Source of the DNA: JBBSEX01 sp038239345 | GTDB lineage: Bacteria; Acidobacteriota; Terriglobia; Bryobacterales; Bryobacteraceae | Assembly (NCBI GenBank): GCA_038239345.1 | Contig: JBBSEX010000046.1 | Span: 1 to 21,833 of the forward strand | Length of the DNA: 21,833 nt | Direction: 5' to 3' | In this document: one piece after another, positions 1 to 7,356 of the stretch | Layout: each line of letters begins with the position of its first letter | Numbering within the stretch: position 1 is the stretch's first letter | Notes under the pieces: generated by a model | The model's database searches: none | The model's input: only the letters and a program-made list of their open reading frames with translations | Told to the model about the DNA's origin: nothing | Program-made: the position numbers and the translations under genes

Positions 1-330
1 CTCAACAAAGGCGAGGCCCGCAATGCCCTCGCCAGGGCCGTCTTCTTCTATCGCCTCGGGGAGATCCGCGACCGCAGTTTCGACCAGCAGCGCTACCGGG
101 CCAGCAGTCTCACCTTGCTCACCGCCGCCATCGTCCTCTGGAACACTGTTTACCTTCAGCGAGCCACGGACGCTCTGCGCAAGCAAGCTCCGCTGGACGA
201 CGCCCTTCTGCAATACCTATCTCCACTGGGCTGGGAGCATATCAATCTTACGGGCGACTACCAATGGCGAGCCCGCTCCATCCCTCCCAAGGGCCGTTTC
301 CGCCCTTTGCGCCTGACTCCAGCCCCTTAG
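1..330 (+). CDS. tnpA: Tn3-family transposase TnpA, C-terminal fragment (gene starts before the window)
   Basis: The frame is open from base 1 to the TAG at 328-330 and gives 109 residues. It reads as the extreme C-terminus of a Tn3-family DDE transposase, which binds the 38-bp terminal repeats and performs replicative cointegrate transposition. Visible hallmarks are the opening LNKGEARNALARAVFF block, whose Glu (residue 5) sits where the third catalytic acid of the DDE triad is expected, then GEIRDRSFDQQRYRASSL, LWNTVYLQRA and YLSPLGWEHINLTGDYQW. The stop codon lies inside the terminal inverted repeat, as is usual for tnpA in this family. Whether the rest of the gene is intact cannot be seen here. 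Family call is firm. Confidence 0.93.
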   Translation, partial: LNKGEARNALARAVFFYRLGEIRDRSFDQQRYRASSLTLLTAAIVLWNTVYLQRATDALRKQAPLDDALLQYLSPLGWEHINLTGDYQWRARSIPPKGRFRPLRLTPAP

Positions 331-363
331 CGTACGTTATATTCCGTTTTCTGAGGGGACCCC
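326..363 (-). repeat. Terminal 38-bp inverted repeat of a Tn3-family transposon
   Basis: Read on the minus strand from 363, the sequence begins GGGGTCCCCTCAGAAAACGG and ends in GCTAAG, which is the Tn3/Tn21-type end with its GGGG outer edge and TAAG inner edge, exactly 38 bp long. It overlaps the tnpA stop codon. The transposon therefore ends at 363, and a 5-bp target duplication, if present, would start TCGCC at 364-368; its partner copy lies outside the window. Confidence 0.92.
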
Positions 364-425
364 TCGCCTGCCGTACACCCCAACCCGAGTTGGACGTATG
401 TACATCGGGATAAAATGGGGGTTCC

Positions 426-2435
426 GTGAAGCCCGAAATCATTCCATTGGCTTTAAAAGACTTCCACTTCGATGCCCCGCTGATGTTCATTGAAGGCGTT
501 GCGTACCGGTTTTCGGACGAAACGTGTTGGCATGCCCCAGCCGTCTGGGTGCAGGCTCTGGCCGCTCTTCCCTCACGCCCGCAGGTGGTGGTCATCCCAC
601 TTGAGCTCGCTTCGCCCGCGTGGAACCGGCAGGACCTCTTTGGATATGAACTGCTGAATACGCTTCGATGGATTGGAGATGAAGGTGTGCGCGGTTGTCC
701 TGTATTGGTTGCTGCGTGGCAGAGCCTGGCCGACATTCTGCAAAAGCGACCAGATCTGCTGTTTGTGCGACCGAGCATCGAGTTTATGAGGCTGCCCGAA
801 GCGATTGACCGGGTTCCAGGCTTCTTTGAGGATGTCCAGCAAGGGAGACTTCAGCCCGCAAGCAATGAGCAAATTGAAGAAGCTTCGGCTGGAGTCCAAC
901 ATTTGGCCGAGCGAGTCTCGTATCACGACCTTGCCAATGACTATTACGCTGCTTACCGGCTGTGGCGAGGCTATCGGGCACTACTAAAACAGGGCGCGGA
1001 TGCTGGCAACGAGAATAGCCGCCGGGAGCTGGACTTAGTTGCCGGTCTACACTTCGAGTGGGAACAGTACGTTGCTTCGAAACTGTCTTCCCCTTTAATC
1101 AGGCGGTATCTCGCAACAAGAAGAACAGTTCGGGCTCCCCGTTACCCTATTGTCGAGAATAGCGTCGAGATCCTCACGTATCACTTGGGTCAAGGGCTTC
1201 CAGAAGGCACCAGGGTGCTTTTTGTTGATGATGAGTTTCACAAAGGGTTTGCACACGTCCTCTTGCGAATGTTATTCCGGACCGACTCTTTCACGCGACA
1301 GCTTGAGGATGAGTGGGTGTATTCCGAACCGTCAGCCGATGACTCTAACGGCCGATGGGCACGGCTAGTGTGTGTCCGAAACGCGGAACTGGCAGAACAC
1401 TGGCTGGCGCACTGGGAACAGCTCGAATCTGACCGAGGCCAGAATGAACAACCCCGAAGGGAGTGGTTGGATCGTTGGGTCCGCGATCTCAGTCCCAATG
1501 CAAGCGGGCGTAGCCCATCTTCGCTAGAAGCGGAGGATGTGTTTGGCGCAAACCGCGAGTTTGTACTAGACCGTCGCTCAGATGGGCCGCGAATCAAATC
1601 CACTGTTGTTTTGCTCGATCTTCGGCTGGAGCCGGTTCAGACTGCTCTCTATTCCATCAAGGATTTCCCGTCCTACCGTCTCCGAGAACTGATCAAGACG
1701 CAGAAACCAGATATGCCGGTCATCATGTTTACTGCGAGTAGGCAGGTGCTTAATTTTGCTGAGTTGCTGGATTCGTCCGGCGATATCGACGGTTGGTTTA
1801 TAAAAGAGGCGCCAGATGTTCCAGTGGACGCCGATGACAGCAATAGCGCGAACTCGGTAGCGTATCTTCTCGAACGCGTTCATTTATACTCCACTCTGCG
1901 CGGGTGGTACCGACCGTCGTTCGCATGGAACGCGGAACGGAAGCTCGAGTATGCGAAGCTTTTTCATTCAAAAGAAGCAGCAGTGATGTTCAAAGAAATC
2001 ACGCGACTGTCGGATGCTATCTTCATAGAAATTCGAGCGCGGGGTTCGGGGGGGAAAGTCAACGACACGGAGACGTTCCTGACGTTCATTCAGGCGCGCG
2101 TGCCGAATACGCCGTTTGCCATCGCTCAGACGCTCGTTGCGCGGCGCGTCGCTTTGGCAGCGTTGCTATGGACGGCCGATATGACGCCAGCAGGTCCCAA
2201 TTGGAATGCTGATGCGTTTGCCGCCCTGCTACCCGGCCGGTCGATGAAAAAGACCCTCAAATGGGTGTACGACAAGATAAATTTCAATCAAGTGCTGTGG
2301 ATGCGAAGCTCAGGAATTTTATCGCAATTGCTCCGTGAGGAAATCGAATGGCTAACTCAGATTGAGTGGCCGGAATCGAAGCGAGAGATGATACAAGCTG
2401 CGCTCTTGCGGGAACGTCAGTTTATGACATTGTAG
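426..2435 (+). CDS. Large protein with an internal, insert-containing response-regulator receiver domain
   Basis: Predicted 669-aa cytosolic protein with no recognised named family. Residues about 53-125 form a degenerate receiver-like alpha/beta domain (DLFGYELLNTLRW, then CPVLVAAW, then ILQKRPDLLFV). A second receiver domain follows and keeps every phosphotransfer residue: acidic pair D268-D269 in LFVDDE, phospho-acceptor D398 in VVLLDLRL, T436 in IMFTAS and K460 in GWFIKE. About 128 residues separate the acidic pair from D398, against roughly 45 in ordinary receivers, so about 80 residues are inserted there. The C-terminal 180 residues look helical, with no known output domain. The GTG at 426 is the first start after an in-frame TAA at 411; GGGGG lies just upstream. 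It is a paralogue of the 4566-6746 product and is convergent with the lipoprotein gene, 13 bases away. A role in phosphorelay signalling is inferred. Confidence 0.82.
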   Translation: MKPEIIPLALKDFHFDAPLMFIEGVAYRFSDETCWHAPAVWVQALAALPSRPQVVVIPLELASPAWNRQDLFGYELLNTLRWIGDEGVRGCPVLVAAWQSLADILQKRPDLLFVRPSIEFMRLPEAIDRVPGFFEDVQQGRLQPASNEQIEEASAGVQHLAERVSYHDLANDYYAAYRLWRGYRALLKQGADAGNENSRRELDLVAGLHFEWEQYVASKLSSPLIRRYLATRRTVRAPRYPIVENSVEILTYHLGQGLPEGTRVLFVDDEFHKGFAHVLLRMLFRTDSFTRQLEDEWVYSEPSADDSNGRWARLVCVRNAELAEHWLAHWEQLESDRGQNEQPRREWLDRWVRDLSPNASGRSPSSLEAEDVFGANREFVLDRRSDGPRIKSTVVLLDLRLEPVQTALYSIKDFPSYRLRELIKTQKPDMPVIMFTASRQVLNFAELLDSSGDIDGWFIKEAPDVPVDADDSNSANSVAYLLERVHLYSTLRGWYRPSFAWNAERKLEYAKLFHSKEAAVMFKEITRLSDAIFIEIRARGSGGKVNDTETFLTFIQARVPNTPFAIAQTLVARRVALAALLWTADMTPAGPNWNADAFAALLPGRSMKKTLKWVYDKINFNQVLWMRSSGILSQLLREEIEWLTQIEWPESKREMIQAALLRERQFMTL

Positions 2436-2464
2436 CCGACCAAGGTCGTTAATGCGAGATGTCA
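2425..2464. terminator. Nested inverted repeats at a convergent gene junction, possible bidirectional terminator
   Basis: Only 13 bases separate the two convergent stop codons. They hold CGAC-CAAG-GTCG (437-448 after 2000), flanked by a wider TGACAT / ATGTCA pair at 2425-2430 and 2459-2464. The stems are short and there is no T-run, so a terminator role is only a suggestion. Confidence 0.25.
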
Positions 2465-3231
2465 AAATTGAGCAGAGAAGACCCGTATTGCGACTCCGGT
2501 AAATCTGCACCGGTCGTGCGAAAGTAGCGCAACCAGAATTGCTCAATGCCGCGAAGCTGATTACTGGACATATTCTCACCACCCCCGGAGCCCGCTCCCG
2601 CGATCCAAACCCTGACCCCCGTCAGAGATGGTAAATGGCCACTCTTTTTCTCACGGTCTACCATCGATGCAATCGTGCCCGGCTGGAGAATACCGCGAGT
2701 AAACTCATAGCGCTCGGAACTCTCGATCATATCCGAGAAGATCACAAGCCGACGGTCCGGGATGTCGCGCATCTCAGCACCGTTCAGGATTCTACTGGTC
2801 ACTTCAATGGCGTCGAGAATCCGCGTTCGCGGTGTCGGCGCTCCCATAGAGAAGAGGTTCCCGAGCCCTTCTTCCGCCTTCCGTTTGGCATGCGTGATCA
2901 GTTCCTCTTGAGTGATATCGTTTTTGTTAAGTGAGGCGCGGGGGAGATCGACGCGTAGCGGGAAAATCGTGTCGGCCAGCGGTGTCGCGCGAATAACATC
3001 AGCGCGGGCTACGACTCCTTTTGCCGCAAGTTTGTCGATGATGCCGAGGAACTCTTTACTATAACGATCCCTAAGGAGCTGCTGATTTGTGCTGGCCGAG
3101 GTATCAAAAAGAGCGACGAAGCCGATCTGAGGTTTCTCAGAAAAGGCTTCCTGAATCTTCCCACAGCCGGAAAGCGCCAGAGCGATAGCAGAACAAGCAA
3201 GATAGCATGCCGAGCACGTACGGTACGTCAT
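2449..3231 (-). CDS. VWA-type (MIDAS) lipoprotein
   Basis: Predicted 260-aa lipoprotein. The N-terminus is a lipoprotein signal with a hydrophobic stretch and lipobox LSGC, giving lipidated Cys23. The mature part starts a von Willebrand factor A-like fold: a beta strand ends in the metal-binding MIDAS motif D43-T-S-A-S47, and a later strand ends VIFSDM with D167 as the further acidic ligand. A threonine near TPRTRILDAI (about 132-136) could complete the site. VWA domains bind protein partners through a divalent metal. The ATG shares its A with the upstream TGA stop (TGATG), behind a good AGAGGAG ribosome site, so it is translationally coupled to the membrane protein gene. The two probably form an envelope complex. 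The partner and signal are unknown. Confidence 0.82.
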   Translation of the reverse strand: MTYRTCSACYLACSAIALALSGCGKIQEAFSEKPQIGFVALFDTSASTNQQLLRDRYSKEFLGIIDKLAAKGVVARADVIRATPLADTIFPLRVDLPRASLNKNDITQEELITHAKRKAEEGLGNLFSMGAPTPRTRILDAIEVTSRILNGAEMRDIPDRRLVIFSDMIESSERYEFTRGILQPGTIASMVDREKKSGHLPSLTGVRVWIAGAGSGGGENMSSNQLRGIEQFWLRYFRTTGADLPESQYGSSLLNFDISH

Positions 3232-4397
3232 CAGGTGTGCTCCTCTGAACTGGGTGTAGCCGCAACAGAGAACGGGGCCGGGTTTGACTCCCTAGCAGCC
3301 GCATCATGGGGGGTGCTCCCGATCGAGCGAACATCAAGCGACATCGGATCACGGTAATCAAAATACTCGGACATCAGTGCCCTTGGAACCCGGATAAGAA
3401 GCGCTTCACGGGCAGCCTCTGTGAGGAGTTGGTCATTTTGGCGGTTTTTGCGGTCCTGTCTACGCCGGAGGTTTTCACCTAAATAGACGTGAACGAGCTG
3501 CCAGAATCCGTCTAACGTTTGCCGGGCAGACGTTACATACCTACGGTGGAGATTGAGCCGTGCGGCCCTAATTACGCGAAGCGTCCTCACCGTTGTTTTT
3601 AACTCCCGCCTCACACGTTCAACTGAGCGGCGTGTACGCGTGAGCTCCTCGGCGCCGTCCAGATGGCAGAACCAAGACATGTAAAAGGCAATAGCAAACA
3701 TTAAAAGATTGAATGACAAAAAGGCGTAGTAGGCAACCCCTTCACCAGCAGCATCCACAAGGTTTCTCGTGTGGAGGTAGTACTGGCGCAGAGAGGTGAT
3801 TGCCAGGACTGCCACAAGTGGCAAGGCCAGGGCCACCATGAACATTGTTCCCGATGTTTTGTCAGAAAATGGTTTTCGCCGGAGGTGCAGGCCAGCGTAA
3901 TGGGCAGCGGTGAGGATAAGAAGACCGATGCCAAAAGCGATTAGATAATTAAAAATCTGACCTTCACGTAACACCTGAAAGACCGTAGCGTTTAAAGGCA
4001 GTTCACACGCGATCAGAAACGCAACAAGAATCCAGTAAGCGGTCACACGATGCTCGGCACCGGAGGCCGGGACGCCCGGATTGGTGGACGTGAATCGCTC
4101 CACAGCATCAGCGTGGGTGCGCTCCGCACGACCCAGCTCCTCGCGATTTGAGTGCTCTGCGGCGACTAGCTGCTGCAAACGCTGATCCAGAGGGCTGTCC
4201 TTCTGGACAAAGCGGTCAACCAGATCACCGATAACGAGGTCTGCGGCTTCATGAAGCTGGCGCAGGTAATGGCTTGGCTGTTCACATTCCCATCGGGGTA
4301 TCGGTGGATCCTGCTGAGCGTCGCGCCGCCCATTCACGACCGCTCCGCGACGGGAGTAGGGACTCCAGAAACCGCCTGTTGCTTTCATCAGACCCAT
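3231..4397 (-). CDS. Four-TM inner-membrane protein with cytosolic helical regions
   Basis: Predicted 388-aa membrane protein, family not recognised. A hydrophilic, charged, helical N-terminus (1-115) precedes four hydrophobic segments at about 118-138, 149-171, 184-203 and 221-243. A long Arg/Lys-rich, coiled-coil-like helix follows (about 250-340), then a low-complexity tail. The positive-rich loops around HLRRKP (171-176) and after TM4 suggest both ends are cytosolic. The ATG at 4397 has AGAGG four bases upstream. The gene ends by TGATG overlap with the VWA lipoprotein gene, so membrane protein and surface lipoprotein are made together. It could be a signalling or anchoring partner for the receiver proteins encoded beside it; no pore or enzyme motif is visible. 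Confidence 0.8.
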   Translation of the reverse strand: MGLMKATGGFWSPYSRRGAVVNGRRDAQQDPPIPRWECEQPSHYLRQLHEAADLVIGDLVDRFVQKDSPLDQRLQQLVAAEHSNREELGRAERTHADAVERFTSTNPGVPASGAEHRVTAYWILVAFLIACELPLNATVFQVLREGQIFNYLIAFGIGLLILTAAHYAGLHLRRKPFSDKTSGTMFMVALALPLVAVLAITSLRQYYLHTRNLVDAAGEGVAYYAFLSFNLLMFAIAFYMSWFCHLDGAEELTRTRRSVERVRRELKTTVRTLRVIRAARLNLHRRYVTSARQTLDGFWQLVHVYLGENLRRRQDRKNRQNDQLLTEAAREALLIRVPRALMSEYFDYRDPMSLDVRSIGSTPHDAAARESNPAPFSVAATPSSEEHT

Positions 4398-4565
4398 AGC
4401 GCCTCTGATAGAACTCTAGACTGATCATCCTCATTTCGGAGTTTTCACCGTTTTTTGTGGGCCACAACATTCCGTGGCGTGTTCATTACCTCGCTAACTT
4501 TAAGCCCCGCCTTCTCCAGCCATAACCGACGTGCCGATGAGCGCGTTTTGTCGGATTTGTGCGGC

Positions 4566-6746
4566 TCACGCAGGGAGTTCAAGCAACGGAGATCCATAGA
4601 GGTCCTCGTACGCTCTGGCCAAGGCATCATGCTTGTTTGGCCCAGATATAAAATCGGCTGCGTGTGGCCAACCCGTGCCGAAGCGTGGATTTTTAACACA
4701 CTGTGGTTCGACGGACAACCACGCGAACAGCGCAGCCAGAAAACTACGGAGGTGACGGTGTTCGAGAAGTGGCATTGTTGGATCGAAATGCGCTGCTCCG
4801 TTTCGGATGTTGTACATCGCCTGGCCAAACCAATCTCGTCGCATCTTTTGTATACGCGCTTCCCGATACTCGAAATATGCCCCTATGGTTCCCGAGCTCG
4901 CGAGGCTACGCTCACCGCGGGGTCGATAAGGATCAAAGTCCTTTCGGATCGTATGGAAGCAGTGAAGTACTTCTATGATTCTTCCGACCTGCACCACGAG
5001 GGACCTCAACCAAAAATCAATTGTCTCCTGCTTCTTGTGCAATCGATTTAACGTCTCCTCTTCGGTCGCAGAACGCCCCGCGTGGTCAATGTGGTCCGCC
5101 GTCACCCCGGCCGGGCCATATCGAAGTGTAAAGAGACGTAAATACTCCCGGTACATCGCAATCAGATTTCGCAACAGTGGGCAGACAAGCTCCCAGTCCG
5201 GTTCCGTTATGGTGGGCGGCTCGAACGGGAGCCGTGAAATCGGTTCGGGCCACTTCATCTTCTTCCACCAGGGAGGTGTCTCTGTTTTCCATGCCGCTTC
5301 GAACCCGTTCATTCTGCCGTCGATCTTGCGCAGAAGCTGGTAGTCCGCCTCTAAGAGATTTCTGATAAGACGGATTAGCTCGGAAGTGTTGCGGACTGTC
5401 GTAGATGATGTTGCGTGATCACCAATCCCTTCCTTCATCCAATAGGCGTCAACCCCTAGACGGAATGCTTCCTGAAGCGTCCACGCTTTGTTCGAGGCGG
5501 TCATTAGAAGTATCGGAACGGCTGGGGCTTTCTCGCGAAGGAATCCGATTAATTTCCCACCAGACGTCTCCTTAACCGGAAGACCTGCATCACCCGAGCC
5601 GAGGAGACGGAGGTCCATCAGCACCAATTCTGGTTTCTGATCCAGGATGAGCTCGGCAACCTGTTCCCAATCGTCGCTGTTGTTGCCCGGGGAAGCTAGC
5701 GCACCCATGGTTGTGTGGTACCAGTCTGGCTGATTCTGTTTCTGAAGCTTGTCGCCTGTCAATAGGAAGTACATTGCTTCGTCCCAGCCCTTATCAATCT
5801 CATCGTCCACATGGACAATCCGGGGTGGGCGGGTGACCAGCGCGGAGCTCTGAAAAAATCTGCGGACCTTCTTGAGTTCTGCTTCTAAACCGACTTCGCG
5901 GTTCGAGGTATCGTCCTCTCCCGCGGACGGCGAATTGTCGGCCAAGAAGAACGCCTTTTTGTTTTCAAGACGTGTCAGTTCTTCATGTACTGCAAGCGGA
6001 AGACTTTGGGCGGTGGCCCTCTGCCTAGAAGCCTTCGCTAGTGTGAGGGTAAGCTGCCGAACGCCCCACCAGTTCGAAATGGCGTGCTCCGTATCGGGCG
6101 GCCGGTAATCACAGGCGATGAACGGCCGCAGCGCGCCCCCGACCGATGCCCGAAAAACATCGTCGCTCGCTAAACGTGACAGCGTGAGAATACCACCCTT
6201 ATCATCTCGGTGAGTTTGGCGGATCATCGGCTCGGCTTCACGGAGAGCCTTTCCCAGTTCCAACGCATCTGGAAGTTGCAGAAACGTCACGCCTGAAGAA
6301 ACCAGAATCAAATTCTCCGGTTTCCGACGCAGAATATTTTCGAGCGGCTCGAATGAGTAGACAACGGCATGCCACCTCCTCATCTCTCCCAAGCTGTAGG
6401 TCAAACGAATGTGCTTGAGGATCTCAACTCCTTGCAGATCTTGCCTTGATACTCCAGGAACAAAACAGCCATTGGCGTGGATCAGGTACATGCCAATTGG
6501 AGGCTCCGCAGTGGCGGTTGCCGCAGGCTGGGGCCGAGAATGCTCGCACGCCTCTGCCGATACCTCTATCCAGTCCTTCGCGAGAGAGGCGAACCACCCC
6601 TCCAAGCTGTTCCCAGTCGCACGCGTGTACGTTCGGCGAGACAGTTTAAGAGCTTCGCGCCCGCTCGCCTGGGGATCTGCCTGTACCAGCTCGTCTGATG
6701 GGCGTTGCCATTCAAAGGAGCAGTCGTCGAAGTGCAGGATCTCCAT
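4566..6746 (-). CDS. Receiver-domain protein with C-terminal HEPN-like Rx4H motif
   Basis: Predicted 726-aa cytosolic protein from the ATG at 6746. An upstream TTG at 6770 would overlap the preceding gene by 11 bases and add eight residues. Numbering from the ATG: a variable N-terminus; a degenerate receiver-like domain at about 85-165 that matches the paralogue at 426-2435 (DLQGVEILKHIR, then ILRRKPENLILV); a full receiver at about 308-445 with D314-D315 in VHVDDE, phospho-acceptor D378 in LVLMDLRL, T416 in LLMTAS and K438 in YWMKEG; then a helical C-terminal region carrying IRNGAAHF. The R648-N-G-A-A-H653 pattern, followed by a further helix (LRSFLAALFAWL), is the signature of HEPN ribonuclease domains. 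I infer a phosphorylation-controlled RNase or RNA-binding output. The receiver is clear; the HEPN call rests on motif and helix pattern only. Confidence 0.82.
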   Translation of the reverse strand: MEILHFDDCSFEWQRPSDELVQADPQASGREALKLSRRTYTRATGNSLEGWFASLAKDWIEVSAEACEHSRPQPAATATAEPPIGMYLIHANGCFVPGVSRQDLQGVEILKHIRLTYSLGEMRRWHAVVYSFEPLENILRRKPENLILVSSGVTFLQLPDALELGKALREAEPMIRQTHRDDKGGILTLSRLASDDVFRASVGGALRPFIACDYRPPDTEHAISNWWGVRQLTLTLAKASRQRATAQSLPLAVHEELTRLENKKAFFLADNSPSAGEDDTSNREVGLEAELKKVRRFFQSSALVTRPPRIVHVDDEIDKGWDEAMYFLLTGDKLQKQNQPDWYHTTMGALASPGNNSDDWEQVAELILDQKPELVLMDLRLLGSGDAGLPVKETSGGKLIGFLREKAPAVPILLMTASNKAWTLQEAFRLGVDAYWMKEGIGDHATSSTTVRNTSELIRLIRNLLEADYQLLRKIDGRMNGFEAAWKTETPPWWKKMKWPEPISRLPFEPPTITEPDWELVCPLLRNLIAMYREYLRLFTLRYGPAGVTADHIDHAGRSATEEETLNRLHKKQETIDFWLRSLVVQVGRIIEVLHCFHTIRKDFDPYRPRGERSLASSGTIGAYFEYREARIQKMRRDWFGQAMYNIRNGAAHFDPTMPLLEHRHLRSFLAALFAWLSVEPQCVKNPRFGTGWPHAADFISGPNKHDALARAYEDLYGSPLLELPA

Positions 6747-6759
6747 TTCTGCTCGATGC

Positions 6760-7356
6760 TCAGCTAACAAAAAATAGCTTCCGAAGGTTGGCTGCGCTCT
6801 CTTTTGGGTTGGTCAAGTCAATATTCCCGCGCGTATCAATTCCTTTCCTTCGCAGCATGCTGAGCGCAAGGCCCTCTGGCTCCACGCCGCTAAGAACGGA
6901 AGCGAGGACTTCTAGTTTCCGCTCCAGCACAGGATCAAACTTGGTGACGGTGTCCTTGAACCAAGTGTTTGGACGAATAGCATCAGAAGAAAGCTCCCGC
7001 ACAATCGCAGCAATCACCTTCTTCAGATCCTCATCCAATCGATCAAGGGCAACCGGGAAAGGAAATATTGCAAACTGCGGACCCACTTTCTCCCCGACAC
7101 CTGCGCTGATCTGGCCGCCACCGTAACCAAGTATGAACGCCCCTTTTGAAATATACTCCTCGATCACTGCCGCAAGATTGTCGCATTCTCCTTGAAGCCG
7201 ACCGACGTGCAGAAGGACAAGTGAGCATTCGTTGCCCTCGGGAATAGCTAACTCACGTCGTTTGGGCGCCTCGAAAACCGAGACGTTCAATGTCCGCAAC
7301 CACGTGGTTAAAGGCCGGAGCCGGTTAGGCCGACAGTCGATTGTGAGTATCACCAT
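6760..7356 (-). CDS. Small alpha/beta protein, receiver-like fold without catalytic residues
   Basis: Predicted 198-aa cytosolic protein, not matched to a named family. The first 110 residues alternate hydrophobic strands and helices in the order of a receiver: strand MVILTID, strand CSLVLLHVG, strand GAFILGYGGG and strand FAIFPFPV. The acidic pocket, phospho-acceptor Asp and Lys are not in the usual places, so if it is a receiver it is a pseudo-receiver. The C-terminal 80 residues are helical and charged. The ATG at 7356 lies 32 bases inside the upstream 906-aa gene, and the stop lies just before the receiver/HEPN gene start, so it sits tightly within the operon. It may be an adaptor between the large protein and the receiver proteins. 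Function is unknown. Confidence 0.75.
   Translation of the reverse strand: MVILTIDCRPNRLRPLTTWLRTLNVSVFEAPKRRELAIPEGNECSLVLLHVGRLQGECDNLAAVIEEYISKGAFILGYGGGQISAGVGEKVGPQFAIFPFPVALDRLDEDLKKVIAAIVRELSSDAIRPNTWFKDTVTKFDPVLERKLEVLASVLSGVEPEGLALSMLRRKGIDTRGNIDLTNPKESAANLRKLFFVS

Noticed and set aside
4445..4828. Minus-strand frame that ends inside the 168-base gap before the four-TM gene
   Set aside because: Most of it overlaps the receiver/HEPN gene in another frame. The free tail has no recognisable features, so I see nothing supported in the gap.
4455..5051. 198-codon plus-strand frame
   Set aside because: It lies antisense to the receiver/HEPN gene, has no domain-like pattern or ribosome site, and the opposite strand has clear motifs.
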